Below are positions 22,937 to 35,604 of a DNA stretch of 64,000 nt, piece after piece. This stretch comes from Tetrapyrgos nigripes. Taxonomy: Eukaryota > Basidiomycota > Agaricomycetes > Agaricales > Campanellaceae. The stretch is from the NCBI GenBank assembly GCA_013368315.1, contig JAACJM010000134.1, positions 165,305 through 229,304 of the forward strand. Reading direction: 5' to 3'. How positions within the stretch are numbered: position 1 is the stretch's first letter; the number at the start of each line of letters is the position of its first letter. The notes under the pieces were generated by a model. The model made no database searches. It saw only the letters and a list, made by a program, of their open reading frames with translations, and had not been told where the DNA came from. The position numbers were made by a program, and so were the translations under genes.

Positions 22937-25900
22937 TCACTCTGCTCTGATCATACAAAGAAGTGACTGACATGTTACAGTCCAGGCCTTGGGCTTCCTC
23001 CATGAATTCATCCTGGCAACAATGAAACTGGCCTTGTTAAAGATTCTGGCAACATCATGGGTGGTGAAGTTGCTTCTCTCAGCACAGACATCTTCCCTGG
23101 GATTAACTCCATATTCTATGGTACTGGTCCTCAAGTGACAGCAACTTGGACCCTGACATTTCCCAGTGAGACATGGGCTTCATGGAGTAGTTTCTTGGCT
23201 ACTGCTACTAATGCATTACCACCTTCTCTGACAATAGTGGGAATGGTGGTAACAATGGAGGAGACACCAACAGAGGCCATATACTGCATGCCAGCATGGA
23301 ATTGAGCACCATGCCAGTGGTTTCCTTGAGTTGGGGAATGGTGTGGGTCAGGTAGAACAGGGGGTTCATGACTGGGAGGTTTCAATGCTACAAAGATTGT
23401 GTTGTGCAGATTATACCTATGTATGTGTCTATGTTGTATATATGAATATGGATCTGAGCAGGATATACATGTATCTCTAGAGTCACTTGAGTCCAGTTGC
23501 ATTCATTGGATCAAAAGCTCCTGTATCCTATGGGGAGCCTACTGACCTCCACTCTTGTCCTGGAGACATCATTCACTCCCTTTTCGATCAGGGTTCTCAG
23601 ATCACTGTCTATCACAGTCTTTAATGGTGAAACCCAGTGGAGGAGTGCTGTGTCTTTTTGAAGTACTTCTTGACAGCCAACAAGTAATCCAGACTACTCC
23701 AGTTGAGACTGTACAAATGGTCTAATACGGGCCATAGGATGGAGAGCATTGTGAGAGGTTTGGCTTTCGTCGAGTAATTCTTGGGCCAGAAATCTTTGGC
23801 CATGAGTTTTATGTGTTCATGTGCAGTCTCATTGGTCCATCTCATCTCCAGGAAATGTTCATCCTTTTGGTGACAAATCTTTTCCTGTTCTATGGTGGCA
23901 TGAAGCCATATCTTCATGTCATCAGCTGCTCCCCACAAAGAGACAATTCCATTGGAGTAGCCTAGGGCTACAACTTGAGTGGGATGCCAGAACAAACCAA
24001 ACTGGATAAAGCTGAGTCCTAGACAACATGTGTAACTACTGTATATAGCTCGGGAAACTCCGCCTGAATACTGGAGTAGGGATGCTGATATCACTACTTC
24101 ACCGTTGCCCATTGTTGTTTCTTCTGGTCTATCTCTGCCCTGAATGTGTTCAATTCGTTTCTCATTGACACTTGTAACTCCTGCTGTAGTTCCATCACTT
24201 GGGATTGAAACTGTTCTGTCCTCTTCTGGAACTGCACTCATTCTCCTCTATCGCAGCCAGGCGAGAATTGGGGGGACATCTAAAGTCTTCTCTTTTCTGG
24301 CAAGTTTCCGTGTGCCAGGATTTCTCGTTTTTGAGCTGAGTCGTCAACCTCTTGATCTCTTCCAGATGAGAATCAGTGAGATGCCTAAGATCATCCCTTT
24401 CCTGATGGGTCTCCATGTGCTGGGATTTCTAGTGAAAAGCAGGGGTTCAGGGGGTCATGGGAGGGTCGCGGGTAGGGGTCTTGCGGGTAGGGGTACAGGT
24501 CTGGATTTCAAAATCTGTGCTGACCCGTACCTGTAGAGCAGACCTGCCATACCCACCATCCAGAATATTTTAGCAGTAGTTGGGATACATTTCATGAATA
24601 AATTTGAATGATGCATCAACTGTGGCTGAACACCTGTGCACTGAACAATCACTTCATCTTATCAATAAAAAATAATATTTCAGGGTAAGTATGTAGCACC
24701 AACCAAATATATACTGTTTCTTTTTGACCATAAGTTCAGAGGGGTCAGACCATTAAATTTTGGGTCAGGTTCAAGCATAGATGTTACCTGTTACGGGTTA
24801 CATATATAGTAGTAGTGGCAAGGCAGGCCTTTAGAAAAATTGTTACAGACGAAGTTCAGAGGTACCTGTTATGCGTTACGAAGATACAGTGGGGCTCAGT
24901 TCAGTGATCGCTGTTACCTATTATGGAACTTACTACATACATGCTTAGGGAGCAGGGGTACTCCCCACAGGTACCAACCCCTCTGACAGGTATGGGTTTC
25001 CACAGGTAGGGGTACAGGTCTGGCCAAAAAATACCCATGGTATACCCCTGCAGTTCACTAGAGACTTCTTGTTTGCTAGCTCGTTCATCAGCCTCTTGGT
25101 GTAAGGGTGACTCCACACATACTAAGACATAGGCTTGCGAAGCAAGTGTAGTGGCTCGAGAGGCCAACCAAAAGGCTTGCGAGGCAAGACAAAAGGCTCA
25201 CGAGGTGACGCAAAGGCTGCAAGAGGAGATCCAAAGAGATATATTTGCTTCTAGAAGCAGAGACATGGCTAGCTAACGCATCTGCAGGAGGAGATCCAAA
25301 GAGAAAAGCTCAAAGGACATACTACTGCATGGTGCAACGTATATCTACAGTATGTGGCTTGGGAACATGTTACATAAACTATACAGTAAGTCATGCCAGT
25401 GCTCGTCAGGTCATGCCGATGCCTTGCAAAGCCATGTGAGCACTTCACAAAGGCATCAGATGACCTCACAAACGTGTCCAGACACATAAAGAAAGGAATA
25501 GACATAACACAAACATACCAGCACAACTAAAGGCTCTAGAGGCAGTATGAAGGTTAGCTAGGTGTTTGAGAAGGTAATATAAGCAATGAGGACCATGATA
25601 AATAAAGTAAAAAGAAGAAAGAGGAAATAGAAGTGTCCCCTTACACTCGGTCTCTTTGCTGTATTCCCTCGTCAGCTTCTCCTGTTCATTATATCTCGTA
25701 GTCTGCTTTGTAATCTGTTTGCTATGTCTCTTCATCAGAGAAGTTGTCTTATCCATCTTCACCTTCATCTCCTCCAATTCTTGTCCATGTAACTGGAGAG
25801 CTGATCCTGTACAACTTCTGAGTGCTGCTCCATTTGTCTTATCTCTGTGAGATGCTGTCTCCTTTGCTCATTCAGCTGTCTGACACAGGTCTGCTCCAAT

Positions 25901-26560
25901 TCATCTACTAGTTTCTTCCTCATTTTGTGAAAATTACTGTTTTTGTCTTTCAATCAGGGTTGGGCATGACCAGGTCAATGACTAAAAACCAGAAGTCTGA
26001 ACTGGAGGCTAGACCCAGTCAATGCCAGTCTATACCACAGTTGCCAGAAATAGCCAAGCAATATTCCCACGAGTATCCAAACTTGTCAGGCAGCAGGATG
26101 CTCTGGCAAGCCGCTGTTGACTGCTGTTGACTGACCAGCAACAGTGAGTCAAGACCGTAGTCCATAGTTGCACATTGACTGCCTGTCCCTGCGTTCAATG
26201 CCTGCTTGAGCCAGTGATTCTGTTGTTGGACTGACAGCAATTCTTGGCAAAGTTGAGAGGCAGTTGCAATGGCATATGCATTGTAGATTTTGCTAGACGA
26301 TTGGGGTTGCTGTACTATGTTTAAAAAAGGATCATGGAATGTACTTTGACCATTTCTTCTTGTTTATATCCATTAGTACCCTCATCATCTTGAACCAAAG
26401 TCTTGCCTTCATCCCAATGTCTGTTCTCGCAATCACTGAGGTCTGGAAGTGAAGAAGGAGGAGCATGATTATGGTTACATTTCACGTTGTTTCTGAAATA
26501 TAAATATAGAAGAAGGGATAGGATGAAAAGGAAGAGGAGATCCAAGTTGGCACCAACCAT
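22937..26560 (-). CDS. Unrecognised membrane-anchored coiled-coil protein, copy A (interrupted)
   Basis: It starts at ATG 26560 with a clear hydrophobic anchor (LDLLFLFILSLLLYLYF) followed by a polar, acidic region. Further pieces on the same strand, in order, are: a QLCQELLSVQQQNHWLKQAL segment (about 26290-26019); coiled coil RKKLVDELEQTCVRQLNEQR (25953-25765); KVKMDKTTSLMKRHSKQI (about 25777-25640); coiled coil ERDDLRHLTDSHLEEIKRLT (24416-24195); a globular piece from about 24060 to 23640 with LFWHPTQVVALGYSNGIVSL and LTMLSILWPVLDHLYSLNW; and short C-terminal pieces to about 22937. Exon joins are mostly unresolved, and frames shift within the coiled coil near 25790 and 24240. A hAT-like element splits the coiled-coil region, so the copy is probably broken. 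The family is unknown to me. Confidence 0.4.
24430..25060. mobile_element. hAT-like MITE inserted in the coiled-coil gene (copy A)
   Basis: Ends TAGTGAAAAGCAGGGGT and, on the other strand, TAGTGAACTGCAGGGGT. Flanks GGGATTTC (24422-24429) and GAGACTTC (25061-25068) look like an eroded 8-bp target duplication. The interior is rich in GGTACAGGT/ACCTGTACC and GTTACCTGTTA motifs. No transposase. The same insertion occurs in copy B, so it predates the block duplication. Confidence 0.7.
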
Positions 26561-26984
26561 TGAGGTGATAGTTCATGAAAGAGAACAAGTCGAAGCATGT
26601 CTGCATGTCTATAACTCTCATGGGATCACGCGATACCACCTGCTGGGTCCTACCATCCTAGGGGCTACTTGATGTGACTCTATCATATGCTTGGCAAGCA
26701 GCATTCTCCTTGTTGCCATTTCTCACAACGCAAAGGCCCCACTCAGAGCTTTGCAGACTTCACGACTGTCTTGACTATGCTCTTCTCGGATTCTTGGACC
26801 TCACAAAGTGCAGACTTGTTTGCAACTCCAGATTTGGACTGATCTATGCCTGGACAACCTTCTTACTCCCTTACACCATCAATGCTGTCAGCCACATTGT
26901 TCTCCCACTCGCACAAACACGCTACTGTGGAGGGCAAGCCCAACTGTTTTTCCTGTACGCTTGTGGTCTTTGACTCTGTCATTG

Positions 26985-27500
26985 CGCATCTCATTGGTCA
27001 TGGTGGCAAGGGCTTACACCAGGTACACAACATGTCTGGTGCCTGGCCTCGGGCTTTCACTGTGAAGTCCAGTCGTACTGGCAAGCATCACGTCTCTATC
27101 CAAGGCACTGATCAGCAGATTGGTGAGACTCTCATAGGCCTTGGTAAACATCTCATGTGCAAGTGGGTACGTGGCGCTCTTCTGATGGACCTATTCCTGC
27201 TCCTCCACTGGCTACCTCTGCACCAGTCCAGTCAACCCACCTGTGCCTGCTGTTGACATTTCCAGCGCTGCAGGTCCTTGCACTGGCCAGCTCCCTGTTG
27301 ACGCTATGCTCCTCATAGGCACCTTCGGTTGCGATGGCCTCTCTGATACCCTCCATGATGACAGCTGCTTGCACTACCTCTTCAACCCCATCCTCTTGGT
27401 CTCTCAGCAGTCCGATGAATGTGGGCACCCTGGCCTCAACTGTGCAGTCAAGAGACAGTGTACAGACAGCCTGGAGGGTGAAGGTGCATGCAGGTGTTGG
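26985..27500 (-). other. Fragment C, copy 1 (edge of block A)
   Basis: One of four related copies (also 30965-30532, 43616-44010 and 45390-45683). The most protein-like reading is on the minus strand, with segments such as EEVVQAAVIMEGIREAIATE, HRWVDWTGAEVASGGAGIG and TKAYESLTNLLISALDRD. The 27500 side merges into minisatellite through GAGGGTGAAGGTGCATGCAG. It is probably an upstream exon or gene neighbour of the coiled-coil gene. Function unknown. Confidence 0.5.
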
Positions 27501-30500
27501 AGAGGTGTCTGAAGGTATTGTGAAGGTGTCATAAATATGTTGTGAAGGTGTTGTGTAGGAAGGTGTTGTGAAGGGATCGTGATGGTGTCATGAAGGTAAG
27601 GTGTTGTGAAGGTATCATGAAGATGTCATGAAGGTGTCGTGAAGGTGTCGTGAAGGGGTCGCAAAGGTGTCATAAAGATGTCATGAAGGTTTTGTGAAGG
27701 TGTTGCAAAGGGTTTGTGAAGGTGCCATGAAGGTATTGGGAAGGTGTTGTGAAGGTGTTGTGAAGGTATTGTGAAGGTGTCATAAAGATGTTGGTGGCAA
27801 AAAGGTACCTTCACAGCACCTTCATGATACCTTCACGACATCTTTGCAACACCTTCACTATGACACCCCTTCACGATACCTTCAGGACGTCTTCAGAACA
27901 CCTTCACAAAACCTTTGCAACACCTTCACAACCCCTTCACGACACCTTCGTGACGCCTTCACGATACCTTCATGACATCTCCATAACACCTTCCCGATAC
28001 CTTCATGACACATTCACAAAACCTTTGCAACACCTTCATGACACCTTCATGACACCTTCATGACATCTTTATGACATCTTTATGACACCTTTGCAACCCC
28101 TTCACGACACCTTTGTGACCCCTTCATGACATCTTCATGACACGACATCTTCATGACAATCTTTATGACACCTTTGCAACCCCTTCACGACACCTTTGTG
28201 ACACCTTTGTGACCCCTTCATGACATCTTCATGACACTCCTTCACTATACCTTCACGACATCTTCATGACACCTTCACAATACCTTCAGACACCTTCCCA
28301 ACACCTTTCCCATACCTTCACAACACCTTCCTGATACCTTCACGACACCTTCATGACATCTTCATGACACCTTCCCGATACCTTCCCAGCATCTTCTCAA
28401 TACTGTCATGACACCTTCCCAATACCTTCACAATACCTTCGCGACCTCTTCACAACAAGATCTTCATGACACCTTCATGATACCTTCAGGGACATCTTTA
28501 TGACACCTTCAAAATACCTTCACAACACCTTCATGACACTTTCACAATGCCTTCACAACACCTTCCTGATACCTTTGCAACATCTTCACAATACCTTTAC
28601 AACACCTTTCCAATACCTTCATGCTACCTTCACCAAACCTTTGCAACACCCACATGACACGATGTGGTGAAGGGGTGTCATGGTGAAGGGGTCCTGAAAA
28701 TGTCGTGGAGGTAGTGTGAAGGTGTTGTGAAGGTGTGGTGAAGGTGTGGTGAAGGTGTGGTGAAGGTGTGGTGAAGGTGTGGTGAAGGTGTTGCAAAGGT
28801 ATTGTGAAGATGTTGCAAAGGTATCGGGAAGGTATTGTGAAGATGTCATGAAGGTGTCGTGAAGGTGTCACAAAGGTGTCGCAAAGGTGTCGCAAAGGTG
28901 TCGCAAAGGTGTCATGAAGGTGTTGTGAAGGTGTTATGAAGGTGTTGTGAAGGTGTTGCAAAGGTGTTGCAAAGGTGTTATGAAGATGTTGCCGAAGGTG
29001 CCGTGAGGGTGTTGCAAAGGTTTGGTGAAGGTATCATGAAGGTATTGGGAAGGTGTCAAGAAGGTATCATGAAGATGTTGCAAAGGTATCGGGAAGGTGT
29101 TGTGAAGGTATTGGGAAGGTGTCATGAAGGTGTCATGAAGGTAGCGTGAAGGTGTTGTGAAGGTATCAGAAAGGTGTTGTGAAGGTGTTGTGAGGGTGTT
29201 GCAAAGGTTTGGAAGGTATCATGAAGGTATTGGGAAGGTGTTGCAAAGGTATTGGGAAGGTGTTGTGAAGGTATTATGAAGGTGTCATGAAGATGTCATG
29301 AAGGTGTTGTGAAGGGGTCATGAAGGTGTCAGGTGTCATGAAGGTATTGGGAGGGTGTCACTAAGGTGTTGTGAAGGTGTCACAAAGGTGTCATGAAGAT
29401 GTCGTGAAGGTGTCGTGAGGGTGTTGCAAAGGTTTGGTGAAGGTAGCATGAAGGTATTGGTATCGGGAAGGTGTTGTGAAGGCATTGTGAAAGTGTCATG
29501 AAGGTGTTGTGAAGGTATTGTGAAGGTGTCATGAAGATGTTGTTGTGAAGAAGGTATTGTGAAGGTATTGGGAAGGGGTCATGACAGTATTGAGAAGATG
29601 CCAGGAAGGTATCGGGAAGGTGTCATGAAGGTGTCGTGAAGGTATCAGGAAGGTGTTGTGAAGGTATGGGAAAGGTGTTGTGAAGGTGTTGGAAAGGTGT
29701 CTGAAGGTATTGTGAAGGTATGATGAAGATGTCATGAAGGTATGATGAAGGAGTGTCATGAAGATGTCATGAAGGGGTTGCAAAGGTGTCAAAAAGATTA
29801 TCATGAAGATGTCGTGAAGGTATGGTGAAGGAGTGTCATGAAGATGTCATGAAGGGGTCACAAAGATGTCACAAAGGTGTCGTGAAGGGGTTGCAAAGGT
29901 GTCATAAAGATGTCATGAAGGTGTCATGAAGATGTCATGAAGGTGTCATGAAGGTGTCATGAAGAATGTGTCATGAAGGTATCGGGAAGGTGTTATGGAG
30001 ATGTCATGAAGGTATCATGGAGGTGTTGCGAAGGTGTCATGAAGGGGTTGTGAAGGTGTTGCAAAGGTTTTGTGAAGGTGTTCTGAAGACGTCCTGAAGG
30101 TATGGTGAAGGGGTGTCATGGTGAAGGTGTTGCGAAGATGTTGTGAAGGTATTGTGAAGGTGCTGTGAAGGTACCTTTTTGCCACCGACAATACCTTCAC
30201 AACACCTTGCCAATACCTTCATGGCACCTTCACAAACCCTTTGCAACACCTTCACAAAACCTTCATGACATCTTTATGACACCTTTGCGACCCCTTCACG
30301 ACACCTTCACGACACCTTCATGACATCTTCATGACACCTTCATGATACCTTCACAACACCTTACCTTCATGAGACCTTCACCATACCTTCACAACACCTT
30401 CCCGATACCTTCGCAACACCTTCATGACACCTTTGTGACACCTTCACAACACCTACACAACACCTTCACAACATATTCATGACACCTTCACAATACCTTC

Positions 30501-30532
30501 AGACACCTCTCCAACACCTGCATGCACCTTCA
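27500..30532. repeat. 11-bp minisatellite array, block 2 (four strand segments)
   Basis: Orientation by segment: minus 27500-27803, plus 27804-28660, minus 28666-30170, plus 30175-30532. Minus-to-plus change at 27804-27809 occurs on the GCAAAAAGGTACCTTCACA pivot. The change at 30170-30175 uses the same pivot in reverse complement. The plus-to-minus change at about 28655-28670 reads CACATGACACGATGTGGTGA. Confidence 0.92.
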
Positions 30533-30965
30533 CCCTCTGGGCTGTCTGTACACTGTCTCTTGACCGCATAGTTGAGGCCAGGGCACCCAGATTCATCGGA
30601 CTGCTGAGAGACCAAGAGGATGGGGTCAAAAAGGTAGTGGAAGCAGCTGTCATCATGGAGGGTATCAGAGAGGCCATCGCAACTGAAGGTGCCTATGAGG
30701 AGCATAGCGTCGACAGGGAGCTGGCCAGTGCAAGGACCTACAGCACTGGAAATGTCAACAGCGGGCACAGGTGGGTTGACTGGACTGGTGCAGAGGTAGC
30801 CAGTGGAGGAGCAGGGATAGGTCCATCAGAAGAGCACCACGTACCCGCTTGCACATGAAATGTTTACCAAGGCCTATGAGAGTCTCACCAATCTGCTGAT
30901 CAGTGCCTTGGATAGAGACGTGACGCTCGCCAGTACGACTAGACTTCACAGTGAAAGCCTGAGGC
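30532..30965 (+). other. Fragment C, copy 2 (inverted, isolated in minisatellite)
   Basis: Reverse-oriented relative to copy 1, with the coding-like strand now plus (e.g. MEGIREAIATEGAYEEHSVD at about 30655). Minisatellite lies on both sides. The outer junction, GATGTTGTGTCATGAGGATG at about 30980, is shared with copy 3 in reverse complement (about 43600), so both derive from one rearranged ancestor. Confidence 0.6.
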
Positions 30966-33900
30966 CGGGCACCAGAGATGTTGTGTCATGAGGATGTCAT
31001 GAAGGTGTGGTGAAGGTGTGGTGAAGGGGTCACGAAGGTGTCGTAAAGATGTCATAAAGGTTTTGTGAAGGTGTCATGAAGGTATCGGGAAGTAATTGGG
31101 AAGGTATTGTGAAGGTATTGTGAAGGTGTCATGAAGATGTCGGTGGGAAAAAGGTACCTTCACAGCACCTTCATGATATCTTCATGACATCTTTGCAACA
31201 CCTTCACCACGACACCCCTTCACCACACCTTCAGGACGCCTTCAGAACACCTTCACGAAACCTTTGCAACACCTTCACAACACCTTCACGACATCTTCAT
31301 GGCACCTTCCTGACCCCTTCACACCACCTTTGCGACACCTTTGTGACACCTTCACAATACCTTTGTGACATCTTCATAACACCTTCACAATACCTTCTTT
31401 GCAACACGTTCATGACACCTTTGCAACCCTTTCACGACACCTTCACAAAACCTTTGCAACACCTTCATGACACCTTCAAGACATCTTCATGACACCTTCA
31501 CGCCACTTTCACAATACCTTTGTGACATCTTCATAACAGCTTCATGATAGCTTCATGACACCTTCCCAATACCTTCATGACACCTTCACAAAAGCTTTGC
31601 AACACCTTCATGACACCTTCATGATATCTTTATGACACCTTCACGACCCCTTCATGGCATCTTCATGACACTCCTTGACCACACCTTCATGACATCTTCA
31701 TGACACCTTCACAATACCTTCAGACACCTTCCCAACACCTTCACAACACCTTCCCCATACCTTCACAACACCTTCCCCATACCTTCAGGATACCTTCATG
31801 ACACCTGCCTGATACCTTCACGACACCTTCATGACATCTTCATGACACCTTCCTGATACCTTCCTGACATCTTCTCAATACCTTCGTGATAACTTCGCGA
31901 CATCTTCATGACACCTTCACAATACCTTCAGCGACATCTTTATGACACCTTTGCGATACCTTCACAACACCTTTGCGACACCTTTGCAACCCCTTCATGA
32001 CACCTTCACAATACCTTTGCAACACCTTCCTGATACCTTTGCAACATCTTCATGATACCTTCTTGACACCTTCCCAATACCTTCATGATCATGAATATGT
32101 TGTGAAGGTGTTGTGTAGGTGTTGTGAACGTGTCACAAAAGTGTCATGAAGGTGTTGTGAAGATATCGGGAAGGTGTTGTGAAGGTATTGTGAAGGTATT
32201 GGGAAGGTGTTGTGAAGATATCGTGAAGGTGTCATGAAGGTAAGGTGTTATGAAGGTATCATGAAGGTGTCATGAAGGTATTGTAAAGGTGCCATCAAGA
32301 TGTCATGCAGGTGTCGTGAAGGTGATGTGAAGGGGTTGCAAAGCTGTCATAAAGATGTCATGAAGGTTTTGTGAAGGTGTTGCAAAGGGTTTATGAAGGT
32401 GCCATGAAGGTATTGGGAAGGCGTTGTGAAGGTATTGTGAAGGTGTCATGAAGATGTCAGTGGCAAAAAAGGTACCTTCACAGCACCTTCATGATATCTT
32501 CACAACATCTTCGCAACACCTTCACCATGACACCCCTTCACGATACCTTCAGGACATCTTCAGAACACCTTCACAAAACCTTCGCAACACCTTCAAAACC
32601 CCTTTACGACACCTTTGTGACACCTTCACAAATACCTTCATGACATCTCCATGACACCTTCCCGATACCTTCATGACACATTCACAAAACATTTGCAACA
32701 CCTTCATGACACCTTCACGACACCTTCATGACATCTTTATGACATCTTTATGACACCTTGACAACCCCTTCACAACACCTTTGTGACCACTTCATGACAT
32801 CTTCATGACACTCCTTCACCATACCTTCACGACATCTTCATGACAATCTTTATGACACCTTTGCAACCCCTTCATGACACCTTTGTGACACCTTTGTGAT
32901 CTCTTCATGACATCTTCATGACACTCCTTCACCATACCTTCACGACATCTTCATGACAATCTTTATGACACCTTTGCAACCCCTTCACAACACCTTTTGT
33001 GACACCTTTGTGACCCCTTCATGACATCTTCATGACACTCCTTCACCATAGCCTCACAACATCTTCATGACAGCTTCACAATACCTTCAGACACCTTCCT
33101 AACACCTTCACAACAACACCTTCCTGATACCTTCACGACACCTTCATGACATCTTCATGACACCTTTCCGATACCTTCCTAGCATCTTCTCAATACCGTC
33201 ATGACACCTTCCCAATACCTTCACAATACCTTCACGACCTCTTCACAACAACATCTTCATGACAACTTCACAATACCTTCACAACACCTTCATGACATCT
33301 TCATGACACTTTCACAATGCCTTCACAACACCTGCCTGATACCTTTGCAACATCTTCACAATACCTTTACAACACCTTTCCAATACCTTCATGCTACCTT
33401 CACCAAACCTTTGCAACACCCTCACAACATCTTCACAACATCTTCATGACACCTTGGTGACACCTTCACGACACCTTAGCGACACCCTCCCAATACCTTC
33501 ATGACACCTTCATGCTACCTTCACACCACCTTTCTGATACCTTCCTGACACCTTCATGACCCCTTCACAACGCCTTCATGATATCTTCATGACATCTTCA
33601 CGATACCTTCACAACACCTTCCCAATACCTTTGCAACATCTTCACGATACCTTTGCAACACCTTCCCAATACCTTCATGATACCTTCCAAACCTTTGTAA
33701 CACCCTCACAACACCTTCACAACACCTTCACAACACCTTCACAACACCTTAGCAACACCTTCCCGATACCTTCATGACACCTTCACGCTAGGTTCATGAC
33801 ACCTTCATGACACCTTCACGCTAGGTTCATGAGACCTTCATGACACCTTCACAATACCTTCACAATACCTTCCCGATACCTTTGCAACATCTTCATGATA

Positions 33901-34860
33901 CCTTCTTGACACCTTCCCAATACGTTCATGATACCTTCACCAAACCTTTGCAACACCCTCACGGCACCTTCAGCAACATCTTCATGACACCTTTGCAACA
34001 CCTTTGCAACACCTTTGCAACACCTTCATGACACCTTCAGAACACTTTCACAACACCTTCATGACACCTTCACAACACCTTCATGACACCTTTGCGACAC
34101 CTTTGTGACACCTTCACGACACCTTCATGACATCTTGACAGTACCTTCATAATACCTTCACAAAACCTTCACAAAACCTGTGCAACATCTTCACCACATC
34201 TTCACCACACCTTCACCACACCTTCCCAACACCTTCCCAATACCTTCACAACACCTTCACACTACCTCCACAACATTTTCATGACCCCTTCACCATGACA
34301 CCCCTTCACCACACCTTCACAACGTCTTCACAACACCTTTCCGATACCTTTCTGACACCTCCATCACACCTTCACGAAACCTTCATGACATCTTCATGAC
34401 ACCTTTGCGACCCCTTCACGACAGCTTTGGGACACCTTCACCACAATGATATTCTTCAGAAGCTCACAGCACTGTCACACCACCTTTCACCAAACCTTTG
34501 CAACACCCTCACGGCACCTTTGGCGACATCTTCATGACACCTTTGCAACACCTTCATGACACCTTCACAACACCTTCACAACACCTGCATGACACCTTCA
34601 CAATACTTTCATGATATCTTTATGACACCTTCACGACGCCTTCATGGCATCTTCATGACACTCCTTCACCACACCTTCACGACATCTTCATGACACCTTC
34701 ACAACATCTTCATGACACCTTCACAATACCTTCAGACACCTTCCCAACACCTTCACAACACCTTCCCCATACCTTCAGGATACCTTCACGTCACCTGCCT
34801 GATACCTTCATGACACCTTCATGACATCTTCATGACACCTTCCTGATACCTTCCTGACAT
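30965..34860. repeat. 11-bp minisatellite array, block 3 (four strand segments)
   Basis: Minus 30980-31152, plus 31153-32088, minus 32095-32470, plus 32471-34860. Pivots with GGTACC centres lie at 31153-31158 and 32471-32476. The plus-to-minus change at about 32083-32100 is the perfect palindrome TTCATGATCATGAA extended to CATGAATATG. The last segment is the longest uninterrupted plus run, and the chromovirus inserted into its right end. Confidence 0.92.
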
Positions 34861-35041
34861 TGTAAACGTGTTGTGACGTTACACGACCACATGATCGTTA
34901 CAGTACTATATTTACTAGTCACACTACATCTTGTAACTTAATCTTTTACTTTATCTTCAATCACGACGTGTTCTAGATTCTTTCTCGTCTGATCCTCCTT
35001 TCGCTTGTCTTTCGTGTTCCTGCTCATATAGCAGGTTCTCA
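34861..35041 (+). repeat. 5' LTR
   Basis: 181 bp, TG...CA ends, identical to the 3' LTR. The sequence just after it does not begin with the TGG expected of a tRNA 3'-end primer site, so the priming mode is unclear. Confidence 0.95.
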
Positions 35042-35058
35042 CTTTTTTTGAATCTCAT

Positions 35059-35086
35059 TGTGCGTAGAGCCGCAAGGCGACGCACA
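35059..35086 (+). promoter_or_regulatory. Leader RNA hairpin with GCAA tetraloop
   Basis: TGTGCGT (35059-35065) pairs with ACGCACA (35080-35086). Inside it GCC (35069-35071) pairs with GGC (35076-35078) and closes a GCAA loop. A GNRA-capped hairpin just after the 5' LTR could act in packaging, dimerisation or primer positioning. The role is inference from position. Confidence 0.5.
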
Positions 35087-35466
35087 CGTCGTCGGTAGAA
35101 AAACATTGCGTGAGTACAGTGTTTTTTTTTACTTGACATTCCAGACACCCGCCCTTCCCGTTTTCCTTCATTTCTCCGTCTCCCGCCCTCTTTCGTTTCC
35201 CGCCCTTTCTCTTCCTACTCTTTTTTCTTCTTCGACCCGCATCTGTCTGCAATCGCCCTTACAAGGTTCCCCGTTGTTTACCTACATCGCGTTTTAACTG
35301 TCTGCCTTCTGCCTTCTGTCAACTGTCTTCCCTTATTGCGTATCGAGTCGTCTTATTGCGTATTGAGAATCGTCTTTTAAAACTGCGTATTGTTAACCGT
35401 CGTTGTCACTGTCTTTAATTGTCTCTTGTCTTCACTTTTAAATTGGCTTCGTTATCGCCTAGAATC

Positions 35467-35604
35467 ATGACTGATCTCGCATCTGTAATATCCGCACCTC
35501 CTTCCTACGCTACGCATCTTCTCGAAAAGTCCCTCTCACTAGCTTCGAACCCAGGGAGGCTCGCGATCTCCTGGCCGAGTGCTTCACGCACGAGGACTCC
35601 ATGA
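35467..35604 (+). CDS. Leader ORF or frameshifted Gag N-terminus
   Basis: A 45-codon frame, MTDLASVISAPPSYATHLLE..., whose TGA overlaps the ATG of the main ORF as ATGA. The main frame is itself open for about 40 codons upstream of its ATG and reads protein-like there (FEPREARDLLAECFTHED). Two readings are possible: a 1-nt loss near 35555 split an originally single Gag, or the element uses stop-start coupling. Confidence 0.45.
   Translation: MTDLASVISAPPSYATHLLEKSLSLASNPGRLAISWPSASRTRTP

Larger units (their letters stand above)
22905..27500 (-). repeat. Gene block A, inverted copy of 45390-49430
   Basis: The block reappears in reverse complement at 45390-49430 with roughly 90 percent or better similarity by eye; for example, the segment around CTGCTCTGATCATACAAAG at 22940 pairs with 49380. 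It carries an unrecognised coiled-coil gene, a hAT-like insertion (24430-25060) and, at its right edge, fragment C (26985-27500). Both ends pass directly into minisatellite. Confidence 0.85.

Noticed and set aside
24430..25060. GTTACCTGTTACGGGTTAC stretches as protein coding
   Set aside because: They belong to the interior of the hAT-like MITE and recur in copy B as non-coding element sequence.
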